Notes: a model not told the origin generated them from the sequence alone. A stretch of DNA of 22,734 bases from an uncultured Bacteroidales bacterium (GCA_937899265.1 CALBPV010000115.1:1-22734), one strand, 5' to 3'; counted from the first letter of the stretch, positions 1 through 7,262 are shown. Made by a program: numbers and translations.

Positions 1-17
1 ATGTTAATATCCGGCTG

Positions 18-49
18 CAAAGATAAGGATTTTTTTCGGAATCTCCAAA
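18..49 (-). promoter_or_regulatory. Leftward promoter firing off the window edge
   Basis: Read on the minus strand, TTTG (46-49) is followed by exactly 20 bases and then TATCTTTG (18-25). This matches the Bacteroidota -33/-7 consensus TTTG-N20-TAnnTTTG with no mismatch. Transcription would start around position 10-12 and run left, so the gene it serves lies outside the window. Confidence 0.65.
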
Positions 50-175
50 TCTCGGAGCGAAAATCTGACATTTTATGCCCATTGGCGGACATTGGAGGTA
101 AGGTGAAACATATAATTGCCATGTAATTGTCCATGAATGGTCATTAACCCCAAATCGGTCATTGGAGAAGAACAG

Positions 176-280
176 ATGGCGGAGCGCAACGGCAATACCC
201 AAGCTCTGAGCGAAGTGTTGGCCGTGATTCGTGAGCGACAGTCAGGGATTTTGAGGAAAGAGAAAGCAGATGTCAGGTGA
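176..280 (+). CDS. Small hypothetical ORF, possibly a gene remnant
   Basis: A 34-residue reading frame starts at an ATG preceded by GGAGAAG, a fair ribosome binding site 5 bases upstream. The peptide is hydrophilic and contains NTQALSEVL near its N-terminus. This reminds me weakly of the first residues of some Bacteroidota DUF721/DciA-like proteins, but that is recollection and no search was possible. It stops after 34 codons, exactly where the convergent ATPase gene ends, with an 8-bp overlap. It could be a real small protein, the surviving 5' end of a gene cut off by the event that brought in the ATPase, or chance. No TAnnTTTG promoter was seen for it. Confidence is low. Confidence 0.25.
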   Translation: MAERNGNTQALSEVLAVIRERQSGILRKEKADVR

Positions 281-1505
281 AGGATTCAATGTCGCCCGAG
301 AGGAAGGTCTCAAGGCTTATACCTCCTGTTCCGACCACAAAAGTTCTCTTGGGGTGGAAAGCCTCGGTGAACGCAGGCAGGCCGGAGTTCATTGTCCGCC
401 GCCCGCTCTTCACCTCGATGGCTGTGAGCTCCCCGTCGCGTTCGATAATGAAATCGACCTCCGTGTCTTTCTCCTTTCCGGACTTGGCTGTTTCCCTCCA
501 GTAGAAAACCCGGCAGTCGCCATCTTCGGCCAAGCCGAGCAGATGGGCACCCACGGCACTCTCCACCCATCGGCCCCAGGCACGGGTGTCGGTACGGTCG
601 GCTGCGAAGCCGTGCCCCCTGTAGGCGGTGAGCAGGGCGTTGTTATAGACTTGGTATTTGGGAGCGGAAGCGCGCTTGCGGGCATCGTCGCGGGCGTATT
701 TCTGCAGACCTGTGAGCAGGGCGCTCTGGGTGAGAATCCCGAGATAGGAGGCCAGCGTCGTCACGTTGCCGGCATCCTGCAACTGCCCCATGAGTTTGGT
801 CAGCGAGAGTATCTCGGCCGAATAGCCGCACCCCAGTTCGAAGAGTTGTTTCATCAGTGCCGGTTTGTAGATGCTGGAGGTCATGATGACATCCTTCTCT
901 ATGGCGGGTGTCACGAGGGAGTCTTTGACATACCTGCGCCAGCGGTTCCAGTCGTTTGTTATATGCGCCGGTCCAGGATATCCGCCGTAGTAGATATATT
1001 CTTCGAGGGCAAGCCCGAACGCCTCATGCATCTCCCTATAGCTCCAGTGTCCGAGCCGTATCAGCTCAAAGCGTCCGGAGAGCGATTCGGTGAGCCTTTT
1101 TTTGAGCAGGAGACGGCTGCTTCCGAGCAATATCACCTTGAGGTTCAGACGGTTGCGTGTGTCGGCATCCCACTCCCTCTTCACATACTCGCTCCAGTTG
1201 TCGATTTTCTGCACTTCGTCTATCACAAGCAGGTACTCTTGCAGCCCGCGGATGGCCATGGTGACACGCGCCGCCTCCCAGATGCGGTGTATCCAGTCGC
1301 TGTCGCCCGGGCTGACGGCATCGCCCACCTCCATCGAATGGGGAATGTCCACTTGCGACAATACCTGTCCCACGAGGGTGGTTTTGCCCACTTGGCGGGG
1401 GCCTGCAATCACCTGAATGAATTTGCGCTCTTCGAGGATTCGTTCTTTCAGCGTGTAGAACTGTTTTCGGATATATTCCATAGGCTCTTTATGTGAAATA
1501 AACAT
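273..1505 (-). CDS. AAA-type ATPase with C-terminal DUF4143 nuclease-like domain
   Basis: This 410-residue protein belongs to the abundant prokaryotic AAA_14/DUF4143 family, whose role is not established. The N-terminal ATPase has a Walker A at 35-42 (GPRQVGKT), a Walker B at 92-98 (LLVIDEV) and a sensor-like LLGSSR at 126-131. The C-terminal part carries a PD-(D/E)XK-like signature, with Asp351 in TEVDFII and Glu364-Val-Lys366. Two in-frame starts are possible. The one at 1505 overlaps an upstream repeat. The one at 1481 (MEYIRKQ) follows AAAGAG at a good distance, and I slightly favour it. The gene is monocistronic, has its own promoter, and converges with a short ORF at 176-280. These genes are often scattered and horizontally mobile in Bacteroidales, but nothing here proves transfer. 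Confidence 0.85.
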   Translation of the reverse strand: MFISHKEPMEYIRKQFYTLKERILEERKFIQVIAGPRQVGKTTLVGQVLSQVDIPHSMEVGDAVSPGDSDWIHRIWEAARVTMAIRGLQEYLLVIDEVQKIDNWSEYVKREWDADTRNRLNLKVILLGSSRLLLKKRLTESLSGRFELIRLGHWSYREMHEAFGLALEEYIYYGGYPGPAHITNDWNRWRRYVKDSLVTPAIEKDVIMTSSIYKPALMKQLFELGCGYSAEILSLTKLMGQLQDAGNVTTLASYLGILTQSALLTGLQKYARDDARKRASAPKYQVYNNALLTAYRGHGFAADRTDTRAWGRWVESAVGAHLLGLAEDGDCRVFYWRETAKSGKEKDTEVDFIIERDGELTAIEVKSGRRTMNSGLPAFTEAFHPKRTFVVGTGGISLETFLSGDIESFT

Positions 1506-1579
1506 TTACTCAAATGCCGGGCGAATTTTACTCAATTCTTCTGCGGATTTTACTCAAATCTTCTGCGGATTTTACTCAA
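1505..1579 (-). repeat. Four iterons with exact 22-bp period in the ATPase leader
   Basis: On the minus strand the nonamer TTGAGTAAA occurs four times. On the plus strand it reads TTTACTCAA, at 1505-1513, 1527-1535, 1549-1557 and 1571-1579. Each copy starts exactly 22 bp from the next. The two middle units are almost identical along their whole length; the outer two diverge outside the nonamer. The last copy abuts the upstream ATG candidate at 1505. The block lies between the promoter and the gene, so it would be transcribed as 5' UTR. It could be an operator of stacked sites on one DNA face (about two helical turns apart) or an RNA element. Confidence 0.8.
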
Positions 1580-1590
1580 TTTTCCGGGTG

Positions 1591-1622
1591 CAAAGATATA
1601 CTTTTTCTTTGAAATATACAAA
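1591..1622 (-). promoter_or_regulatory. Promoter of the DUF4143 ATPase gene
   Basis: On the minus strand TTTG (1619-1622), 20 bases, then TATCTTTG (1591-1598): a perfect Bacteroidota promoter. The predicted start near 1583-1586 lies just upstream of the four 22-bp iterons. Confidence 0.7.
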
Positions 1623-1668
1623 TTTTTCAATTGATTTTCACTGTTTTACCCAAGTTTTTTGTTTAATT

Positions 1669-1682
1669 GCCCCTTCGGGGGC
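1669..1682. other. Short GCCCC-TTCG-GGGGC hairpin
   Basis: A 5-bp GC stem closes a TTCG tetraloop in the AT-rich gap between the ATPase promoter and the aromatic operon. It has no T-run on either strand, so it does not look like a complete intrinsic terminator. Its function is unknown. Confidence 0.4.
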
Positions 1683-1736
1683 CTGAAAAGATACAGATTG
1701 TTATGTTGACCGAAAGGAGAATGCTTATATTCGGTG

Positions 1737-1759
1737 CGGTCGGATTGCAAATCCGACCG
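1737..1759. repeat. REP-like perfect palindrome, 10-bp stem and 3-base loop
   Basis: CGGTCGGATT is followed by the loop GCA and then its exact reverse complement AATCCGACCG. No T-run follows on the plus strand. On the minus strand a T6 run precedes the stem rather than following it, so it is not a standard terminator. The compact stem and 3-base loop resemble the repetitive extragenic palindromes dispersed in many bacterial genomes; membership of such a family is inference. Confidence 0.55.
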
Positions 1760-1763
1760 AGCG

Positions 1764-1814
1764 AAAAAAGCCTACCCCCAGCCTACCCCCAGCCCCTCCC
1801 TGAAGGGAAGGGGG
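1764..1814 (-). terminator. Probable terminator of the aromatic operon, built on a C-rich hairpin repeat
   Basis: Just after the tyrA stop, the minus strand reads a C-rich/G-rich inverted repeat (arms around 1792-1812: CCCCTTCCCT, loop TCA, GGGAGGGG). Two GGGGGTAGGC copies follow, then TTTTTT at 1764-1769. Alternative pairing of the CCCCC at the start with the last GGGGG would place the stem directly before the T-run. The same module type (CCCTCCCC-TAAA-GGGAAGGG) recurs downstream of two other genes in the window. Confidence 0.5.
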
Positions 1815-1819
1815 TTGCC

Positions 1820-2602
1820 TCAGTGTTGACGGGCTATCGTCTTGCGACACTCGTTGATATAGTCCAACAGACCCTCTGCATCGTGGTTGCGGATGAGTTG
1901 GGCCAGATGCTCGAGTTTGTCGCAGATGCGTTCTATCTGGGCCGACGAGTGGGGATTGAACAGTATCTCTGTGAGCAGGAAATCGTCCTCGGAGAGCAGT
2001 CCGCGGGCAATGTCGATATGCTTCTTGAACGTTGTGCCGGGGGCGTCCTGCGGTTTCATCACACCCATGAAAGCAAGGGTCGATACAAAGGGGGTGGTGA
2101 GCGAATAGGCGATGGTTTCATCGTGCCCGGCAAACGTATATTCGTAGATGTTGAGCTGCAATCCCTTGTAGAGGTTGTAGAAGAAGGCTTTGCCGAAAGC
2201 ATCGCTCTCCCGGATGATGATGGCGAAATTGCGGGACAAGTCCGAGAGATTGGCGAACGTGGGACCGAACATCGGGTGGGTCGATACGAAGGGATGTCCG
2301 GCTTCCCGATAGAACTCAGGCAGTCCTGTTTTGACCGACGCGATGTCGGAAAGCATACAGGTGGGGCTCACATATTCGAGAATCGTGCGGAAAGCATCCA
2401 AAGTGAACTTGACCGTGACGGCATTGATGACCATCTCGGGATTGAAATCCCTCACTTCCTCGAGCGAGGAGAACCTCAGTGTCTTGAAACCGAAACGCAG
2501 CCGGTTGGGGTTAGTGTCGTAGAGGGCCACTTCATGGTCCATGCAGAGGGCATCGCTCATGAAGAGACCCATCTTACCGGCACCTAAAATCAAGATTCTC
2601 AT
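1820..2602 (-). CDS. tyrA: Prephenate dehydrogenase (last gene of aromatic operon)
   Basis: TyrA oxidises and decarboxylates prephenate to 4-hydroxyphenylpyruvate with NAD(P), the tyrosine branch from prephenate. The 260-residue protein opens with a Rossmann motif GAGKMG (7-12), preceded by the hydrophobic strand RILIL. The prephenate dehydrogenase signature HPMFGP follows at about 109-114. The C-terminal half is helical, as in the TyrA dimerisation domain. No ACT domain is present, so feedback control probably lies elsewhere, for example at the operon leader. The start codon overlaps the DAHP synthase stop as ATGA (2599-2602), indicating translational coupling. A short protein for the family but apparently complete. 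Confidence 0.9.
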   Translation of the reverse strand: MRILILGAGKMGLFMSDALCMDHEVALYDTNPNRLRFGFKTLRFSSLEEVRDFNPEMVINAVTVKFTLDAFRTILEYVSPTCMLSDIASVKTGLPEFYREAGHPFVSTHPMFGPTFANLSDLSRNFAIIIRESDAFGKAFFYNLYKGLQLNIYEYTFAGHDETIAYSLTTPFVSTLAFMGVMKPQDAPGTTFKKHIDIARGLLSEDDFLLTEILFNPHSSAQIERICDKLEHLAQLIRNHDAEGLLDYINECRKTIARQH

Positions 2603-3669
2603 TTCCGGTTGATAAATTCTACCTGCTGACGTACCGATTCGGAGTGGATGGCTTCGAAGACGGTCTTGACAAATCCTTCATCCAATCCCATGTCTTTGCC
2701 TTCCAGGCTTCGTTTGGTGAGTATTTCGTCATAGCGTCCGGTCTGCAAAACCTGCATGTCGTGTTCTTTCTTGTATTCTGCAATCTCTCTCGACACGCGC
2801 ATGCGTTTGGCGATGATTTCCAGAATCTCGTCGTCTATCTCGTCTATCTGGTTGCGGAGCGACGAGAGGGATTCTGTCGAAACCTTCTGGTCGCGCACCA
2901 CGAGGGTGTTGAGGATAATCTGCAGCGTATCGGGTGTCACCTGCTGTTTGGCATCGCTCCATGCATTGTCGGGGTCGCAGTGCGACTCGATGATGAGACC
3001 GTCGAAGCCCAGGTCCATCGCCTGCTGGGAAAGGGGCGCAATGAGTTCGCGTTTGCCGCCTATGTGAGAGGGGTCGCAGATGAGCGGAAGGTCGGGGAAG
3101 CGACGACGCAACTCGATGGGGATATGCCACTGGGGCAGGTTGCGATAGACTTTCTTGTCGTAGCTTGAGAAGCCGCGATGGATGGCACCTATCTTGTGGA
3201 TACCGGCGTTGTAGATACGTTCTATGCCGCCAATCCATAGTTCCAAATCGGGATTGACGGGATTCTTGATAAGGACGGGTATGTCCTTGCCCTTCAATGC
3301 GTCGGCTATTTCCTGCATGGCGAAAGGATTGGCACATGTGCGGGCACCTATCCAGAGGATGTCCACACCGAAGGCCAAAGCGGCATCCACGTGGGCCTTG
3401 GTAGCCACTTCGACCGACGTGTACATACCGGTCTCGGCCTTGAGACGCTGCAACCAGGGAAGGCCTATCACGCCCACACCTTCGAAGCCTCCGGGTTTGG
3501 TGCGGGGTTTCCAGATACCTGCGCGGTAGATACGGATGCCCTGCTTGGCGAGGGCACGCCCCGTTGTCATCACCTGGTCTTCACTCTCGGCGCTGCAAGG
3601 ACCGGCTATCACCAGAGGACGTTTGGCATCGACGCCGGGCAGCAGAATGGATTCGAAATTCATTTCCAT
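2599..3669 (-). CDS. Bifunctional DAHP synthase / chorismate mutase
   Basis: The N-terminal domain (about 1-260) is a type I-beta DAHP synthase, joining phosphoenolpyruvate and erythrose 4-phosphate as the first shikimate step. GPCSAES (23-29) and KPRTKPGGFEGVG (54-66) are its substrate-binding signatures. The last ~90 residues are an AroQ-type chorismate mutase, with the LRNQIDEIDDEILEII helix and later conserved Arg and Lys residues. A C-terminal mutase is the Bacteroidota arrangement; as I recall, the Prevotella nigrescens enzyme of this layout is regulated by prephenate. I chose the start at 3669 (MEMNFES, 356 residues) to match usual family length. An in-frame ATG at 3714 overlaps the aminotransferase stop (ATGA) and would add 15 polar residues; either may be used. 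Confidence 0.92.
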   Translation of the reverse strand: MEMNFESILLPGVDAKRPLVIAGPCSAESEDQVMTTGRALAKQGIRIYRAGIWKPRTKPGGFEGVGVIGLPWLQRLKAETGMYTSVEVATKAHVDAALAFGVDILWIGARTCANPFAMQEIADALKGKDIPVLIKNPVNPDLELWIGGIERIYNAGIHKIGAIHRGFSSYDKKVYRNLPQWHIPIELRRRFPDLPLICDPSHIGGKRELIAPLSQQAMDLGFDGLIIESHCDPDNAWSDAKQQVTPDTLQIILNTLVVRDQKVSTESLSSLRNQIDEIDDEILEIIAKRMRVSREIAEYKKEHDMQVLQTGRYDEILTKRSLEGKDMGLDEGFVKTVFEAIHSESVRQQVEFINRK

Positions 3670-3710
3670 AATTGTTGTTTTGTGTATTTTTGATTGTTGT
3701 TTGTTCTGAT

Positions 3711-4883
3711 TCATAAACCTGCTGCCTGGATGCGCAGCAGGGCTTCCTGCATCTTCTCGAAGGGAGCGCAGAGCGAGATTCTGACGAAGCGTTCGCCGTT
3801 CTTTCCGAAGATAAAGCCCGGAGTCAGAAAGACTCTGGCTTTCTGCAGGATGGGCTCGGTGAGGGCTTCGCAATTCTCGTATTTGTCGGGAATCCTGCCC
3901 CAGAGGAAGAGCCCGCTCTGCTTGGGGTCGAACTCACAGCCGAGATAGGACATCAGCTGTTCGGCGGCTATGCGGCGCACCTGATATGCCTCGTTCTGGT
4001 GGTCGTAGTACGACTGCGGATTGTTGAGGGCTGACACTGCCGCCTTCATCACGGGCCGGAACATACCGCTGTCAACGTTCGACTTGACCCGCAGTATCCA
4101 TTCGATGAATTGGGCATTGCCCGTCATTACGCCCTGTCTCCAGCCGGACATGCTGTGGGTCTTCGACATGGAGTTGAACTCCAGACAGATGTCTTTGGCG
4201 CCCGGCACCTGCAGTATCGAGAGGGGCCTTTGGTTGAGGATGAAACTGTAGGGATTGTCGTTGATGACCACGATGTTGTGACGCTTGGCAAAATCCACGA
4301 TGCGGGACAGCAGTTCCAACGAGGCTTTTTTGCCCGTGGGCATGTGGGGATAGTTGACCCACATCAGTTTCACATCGTCGATGCCGGGCGTATGCTCGAG
4401 TGCCTCAAAATCGGGCTCCCAGTCATTCTCATACGTGAGATCGTATTTGATGATGTCGGCTCCCACAAGTCTGCTCACCGATGTGTAGGTCGGATAGCCC
4501 GGGTCGGGCACCAGCACCTTGTCGCCGGGATTGAGAAAAGCCATCGAGACGTGCATGATGCCTTCCTTGGAGCCGATAAGGGGCAACACCTCGTTGCGGG
4601 CATCCAACGCGACGCCGTACCACCGTTCGTAGAACGCACTCCACGCCTGCCTCAGTTCGGGCAGTCCCACATACGACTGATAGGAATGTGCGTCGGGATG
4701 CATCACATCTTCGATGAGCGAGAGAATGGTGGCATGCGAGGGTTGGAAGTCGGGGCCTCCGATACCGAGATTGATGACGGGTTTGCCACCGTCGGCATTC
4801 ATGCGTGCCACTTCCTTGAGTTTGCGGGAGAAATAGTACTCCTCCACATGCGAAATTCGATTGGCCGGACAGACAGTTTTCAT
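3711..4883 (-). CDS. PLP-dependent class I/II aminotransferase of aromatic operon
   Basis: A 390-residue fold-type I aminotransferase. It has a PLP-lysine motif NSMSKTHSMSGWR with Lys241, the cofactor-side Asn177 in VNYPHMPTG, and Asp209 followed by NPY. An N-terminal segment including NLGIGGPDF (38-46) matches the substrate-gating region of LL-diaminopimelate/aspartate/aromatic-type enzymes. Its position between pheA and DAHP synthase makes it the likely enzyme that aminates phenylpyruvate and 4-hydroxyphenylpyruvate to Phe and Tyr. That assignment is by context; sequence alone cannot exclude an aspartate or other amino donor/acceptor. It starts 25 bases after pheA, with AAGG upstream, and ends in an ATGA overlap with a possible start of the next gene. 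Confidence 0.88.
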   Translation of the reverse strand: MKTVCPANRISHVEEYYFSRKLKEVARMNADGGKPVINLGIGGPDFQPSHATILSLIEDVMHPDAHSYQSYVGLPELRQAWSAFYERWYGVALDARNEVLPLIGSKEGIMHVSMAFLNPGDKVLVPDPGYPTYTSVSRLVGADIIKYDLTYENDWEPDFEALEHTPGIDDVKLMWVNYPHMPTGKKASLELLSRIVDFAKRHNIVVINDNPYSFILNQRPLSILQVPGAKDICLEFNSMSKTHSMSGWRQGVMTGNAQFIEWILRVKSNVDSGMFRPVMKAAVSALNNPQSYYDHQNEAYQVRRIAAEQLMSYLGCEFDPKQSGLFLWGRIPDKYENCEALTEPILQKARVFLTPGFIFGKNGERFVRISLCAPFEKMQEALLRIQAAGL

Positions 4884-4908
4884 TATACCTTATTAATATA
4901 TATACGGA

Positions 4909-5784
4909 TTAAACATTGACGGGAGCTACGGCATCGTATGACTGCGTGTTTTCGCAGTATTCGCCCAACACCTGAAATTCGCTGGTGAAGGGACGTATGG
5001 CATCGAGTGCCTGATGATAGACGATATAGTCTTCGAAAGTCAAATCCACGAAGAACCGGTACTCCCATTCCCTGCCGATGATGGGCATCGACTGAATCTT
5101 GGTGAGGTTGATACCGTAAAAACTCAGTATCGTCAGCACCTTGGAGAGGGAACCCTTCGAGTGGTGAACACTGAAGGCGATGGACGCTTTGTTCACTTGT
5201 GTACGTGCCACACCTTCGCCGTCGAAACGGTCACGGAGAATCAGAAACCGCGTGAAGTTCTTTTTGTTGGTTTCAATTCCGCGGGCCAGGATGTCGAGAC
5301 CGTAGAGTTTGGCAGCATATTCGCTGCAGATGGCCGCATGGCCCAACAGTTGGTTGTCGCGTATGTCGCGGGCAGCCGATGCCGTGTCGTCTTTCTCCAC
5401 GACCTTCACACCGTTGAGTGTCTCGAGAAAAACCTCACATTGACGCAGGGCGATGGGGTGCGAATTGACTTCCGTCACCTCCTCGAGTTTCTGACCGGGA
5501 TATACGGCCAGGACATGCGAGATGTGGAGCCTGTGTTCGCCTATGACGACCCGCTGGCTCTGACGCAGCAGTTCGTGGTTGGCGAGCAGATTGCCCGCGA
5601 TGGTATTCTCTATAGCCATGATACCCAGAAGACCCGGATCGGCCGACATCTTAACAAACTCTTCCGCAAACGACTTGCAGGGTACGATATCGACCTTGCT
5701 GTTGCTGAAGTACTGTCGGGCGGCTATCTCGTGATAGCATCCTTCCTGGCCCTGTATGACTACTCTGACTGTTTCTGTTGCCAT
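4909..5784 (-). CDS. pheA: Prephenate dehydratase (first structural gene of aromatic operon)
   Basis: The enzyme decarboxylates and dehydrates prephenate to phenylpyruvate, the phenylalanine branch. The 291-residue protein has the PDT domain at about 7-185: IQGQEGCYHEIAA near the N-terminus, AIENTIAGN at 57-65, and the hallmark Thr178-Arg-Phe180. An ACT domain follows (about 200-275: KGSLSKVL, GINLTKIQSMP, YRFFVDL), which in this family binds phenylalanine for feedback inhibition. There is no N-terminal chorismate mutase; that activity is on the DAHP synthase. ATG at 5784 lies 19 bases downstream of an attenuator hairpin and T-run, and no strong Shine-Dalgarno is visible. Confidence 0.95.
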   Translation of the reverse strand: MATETVRVVIQGQEGCYHEIAARQYFSNSKVDIVPCKSFAEEFVKMSADPGLLGIMAIENTIAGNLLANHELLRQSQRVVIGEHRLHISHVLAVYPGQKLEEVTEVNSHPIALRQCEVFLETLNGVKVVEKDDTASAARDIRDNQLLGHAAICSEYAAKLYGLDILARGIETNKKNFTRFLILRDRFDGEGVARTQVNKASIAFSVHHSKGSLSKVLTILSFYGINLTKIQSMPIIGREWEYRFFVDLTFEDYIVYHQALDAIRPFTSEFQVLGEYCENTQSYDAVAPVNV

Positions 5785-5803
5785 TGTTTCTTGTCTTTGG
5801 ATT

Positions 5804-5831
5804 AAAAAAAAGCTCCGACTTGGTCGGAGCT
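5804..5831 (-). terminator. Attenuator terminator directly upstream of pheA
   Basis: In minus-strand RNA sense, AGCTCCGAC (5831-5823), loop CAA (5822-5820) and GTCGGAGCT (5819-5811) form a perfect 9-bp stem. Seven T residues (5810-5804) follow at once. The T-run ends 19 bases before the pheA ATG, so termination here would silence the whole operon. The 5' arm CCGACC (5822-5827) can instead pair with GGTCGG at 5898-5903 inside the upstream leader ORF. Confidence 0.88.
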
Positions 5832-5881
5832 CGTTGTTTCTTTTCTCGCCCTTGGCTTCACCCTTTGGAATCCGCCTTGGC

Positions 5882-5959
5882 TTATATACATAACGACCCG
5901 ACCCTACCCTGCGGAGTAAAGTAATAATACCAATAGTAGTAAAATCGAGTTGTACTCAT
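5882..5959 (-). CDS. Aromatic leader peptide of the pheA operon
   Basis: A 25-codon ORF begins about 20 bases downstream of the predicted transcription start. Residues 6-14 are nine aromatic amino acids in a row, FYYYWYYYF (2 Phe, 6 Tyr, 1 Trp), followed by TPQGRVGSLCI and a TAA. Ribosome stalling over these codons (5918-5944) when aromatic aminoacyl-tRNA is scarce would leave GGTCGG (5898-5903, codons 19-21) free to pair with the terminator 5' arm. A ribosome that reaches the stop codon would cover that region and permit termination. The peptide itself is presumably only a sensor. Chance of nine contiguous aromatic codons upstream of this operon is negligible. Confidence 0.92.
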   Translation of the reverse strand: MSTTRFYYYWYYYFTPQGRVGSLCI

Positions 5960-5983
5960 TGTTCGTTTTGAATTTGTCGGGTG

Positions 5984-6015
5984 CAAATGTACGGCATTTT
6001 GTTGACAAATCCAAA
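5984..6015 (-). promoter_or_regulatory. Promoter of the aromatic amino acid operon
   Basis: On the minus strand TTTG (6012-6015), 20 bases, then TACATTTG (5984-5991): a perfect Bacteroidota promoter. The predicted start around 5976-5979 gives a short 5' UTR before the leader peptide ATG at 5959. Confidence 0.8.
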
Positions 6016-6094
6016 TTTATTGGCAACTTTTTGCTTCATAATGCTCATTTTATATCATTTTTGTTATTTTTTTTGAAAAAAAAGCTCCCAAAAG

Positions 6095-6125
6095 TTGCTA
6101 TTTTGATAATAATTGCCTATATTTG
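6095..6125 (+). promoter_or_regulatory. Promoter of the aldolase gene fba
   Basis: TTG (6095-6097), 20 bases, then TATATTTG (6118-6125) on the plus strand. It is divergent from the aromatic operon promoter, about 80 bp away. It implies an AT-rich 5' UTR of about 100 bases before the ATG at 6236. Confidence 0.75.
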
Positions 6126-6235
6126 CAGCATCAAATCCGAGTTTTCCCTTTTTGACCGAAGAAAACCCGTTTGACAGAATATGTGTTATTTCATTTATTA
6201 CATATAAAAGCAACATTATATTAAAAAAAAGAACT

Positions 6236-7243
6236 ATGGTTAGTTACAAAGAATTAGGTCTCGTGAACACTCGCGAGATGTTCAAGAGAGCAGTTGCCGG
6301 CGGATATGCCATCCCCGCTTTCAACTTCAACAACCTGGAGCAGCTCCAGGCCATCATCAAGGCTTCGTCCGAGAAGAAGAGCCCCGTCATCCTTCAGGTG
6401 TCCAAGGGTGCCCGCAAGTATGCCAATCCCACCCTCCTCCGCTACATGGCCCAGGGTGCTGTTGAGTATGCCAAGGAATTGGGCTGCGCCCATCCCGAAA
6501 TCGTGCTCCACCTCGACCACGGAGACAGCTTCGAGCTCTGCAAGGACTGCATCGACCTCGGCTTCTCGTCCGTCATGATTGACGGTTCTGCACTTCCCTA
6601 CGAAGAGAACATCGCCCTCTCCAAGAAAGTCGTTGACTACGCCCACCAGTACGACGTTACCGTCGAGGCTGAGCTCGGTGTGCTCGCCGGCGTAGAGGAT
6701 GAGGTTGCTTCCGAAGTTTCCCACTACACCAAGCCCGAGGAGGTGATTGACTTCTCCAAGCGTACGGGTTGCGACTCTTTGGCCATCTCCATCGGTACGT
6801 CCCACGGTGCCTACAAGTTCAAACCCGAACAGTGCACCCGCGACCCCAAGACCGGCCGTCTCGTTCCTCCCCCGTTGGCATTCAACGTGCTCGCCGAGAT
6901 TGAGAAGCAGCTCCCCGGCTTCCCCATCGTGCTCCACGGTTCATCGTCGGTGCCCCAGGAAGAGGTGGACATCATCAACCGCTTCGGCGGCAAGCTCCCC
7001 GATGCCGTAGGTATTCCCGAAGAGCAGCTCCGTCAGGCTTCCAAGAGCGCTGTCTGCAAGATTAACATCGACTCCGACTCCCGTCTTGCATTCACCGCCG
7101 GCGTACGTCAGACGCTCGCTGAGCATCCCGACTACTTCGATCCCCGTCAGTACTGCGGCGAGGCTCGCAAGCGCATGGAGGCCATGTATGCCCACAAGAT
7201 TGTCGATGTGCTCGGCTCCGACGGCAAACTGGCTCAGCTTTAA
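6236..7243 (+). CDS. fba: Class II fructose-bisphosphate aldolase
   Basis: Zn-dependent aldolase of glycolysis and gluconeogenesis, splitting fructose 1,6-bisphosphate into two triose phosphates. From the ATG at 6236 the protein is 335 residues. Class II motifs are visible: HLDHGDS at 92-98 (catalytic Asp94, zinc ligand His95), VEAELGVLAG at 143-152, His190 in GTSHGAYKF, and LHGSSSVP later. An upstream in-frame start at 6113 would lie before the -7 element and is rejected. The gene is monocistronic, with its own promoter and a strong terminator. Codon use is heavily biased to C-ending codons, as expected for a highly expressed gene. Confidence 0.95.
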   Translation: MVSYKELGLVNTREMFKRAVAGGYAIPAFNFNNLEQLQAIIKASSEKKSPVILQVSKGARKYANPTLLRYMAQGAVEYAKELGCAHPEIVLHLDHGDSFELCKDCIDLGFSSVMIDGSALPYEENIALSKKVVDYAHQYDVTVEAELGVLAGVEDEVASEVSHYTKPEEVIDFSKRTGCDSLAISIGTSHGAYKFKPEQCTRDPKTGRLVPPPLAFNVLAEIEKQLPGFPIVLHGSSSVPQEEVDIINRFGGKLPDAVGIPEEQLRQASKSAVCKINIDSDSRLAFTAGVRQTLAEHPDYFDPRQYCGEARKRMEAMYAHKIVDVLGSDGKLAQL

Positions 7244-7262
7244 TTCTCCCGCTTCCATACGA

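Noticed and set aside
270..1496. Long plus-strand ORF opposite the ATPase gene
   Set aside because: It is the antisense shadow of a gene with clear Walker and nuclease motifs; its own translation shows no recognisable domain.
5804..5990. Riboswitch or T-box in front of pheA
   Set aside because: No T-box core motif or known aptamer was recognised, and the aromatic leader ORF plus terminator explains the region fully.
6113..6235. Longer N-terminus for the aldolase
   Set aside because: The upstream start lies before the -7 box of the promoter, and the extra residues are not part of the class II aldolase family.
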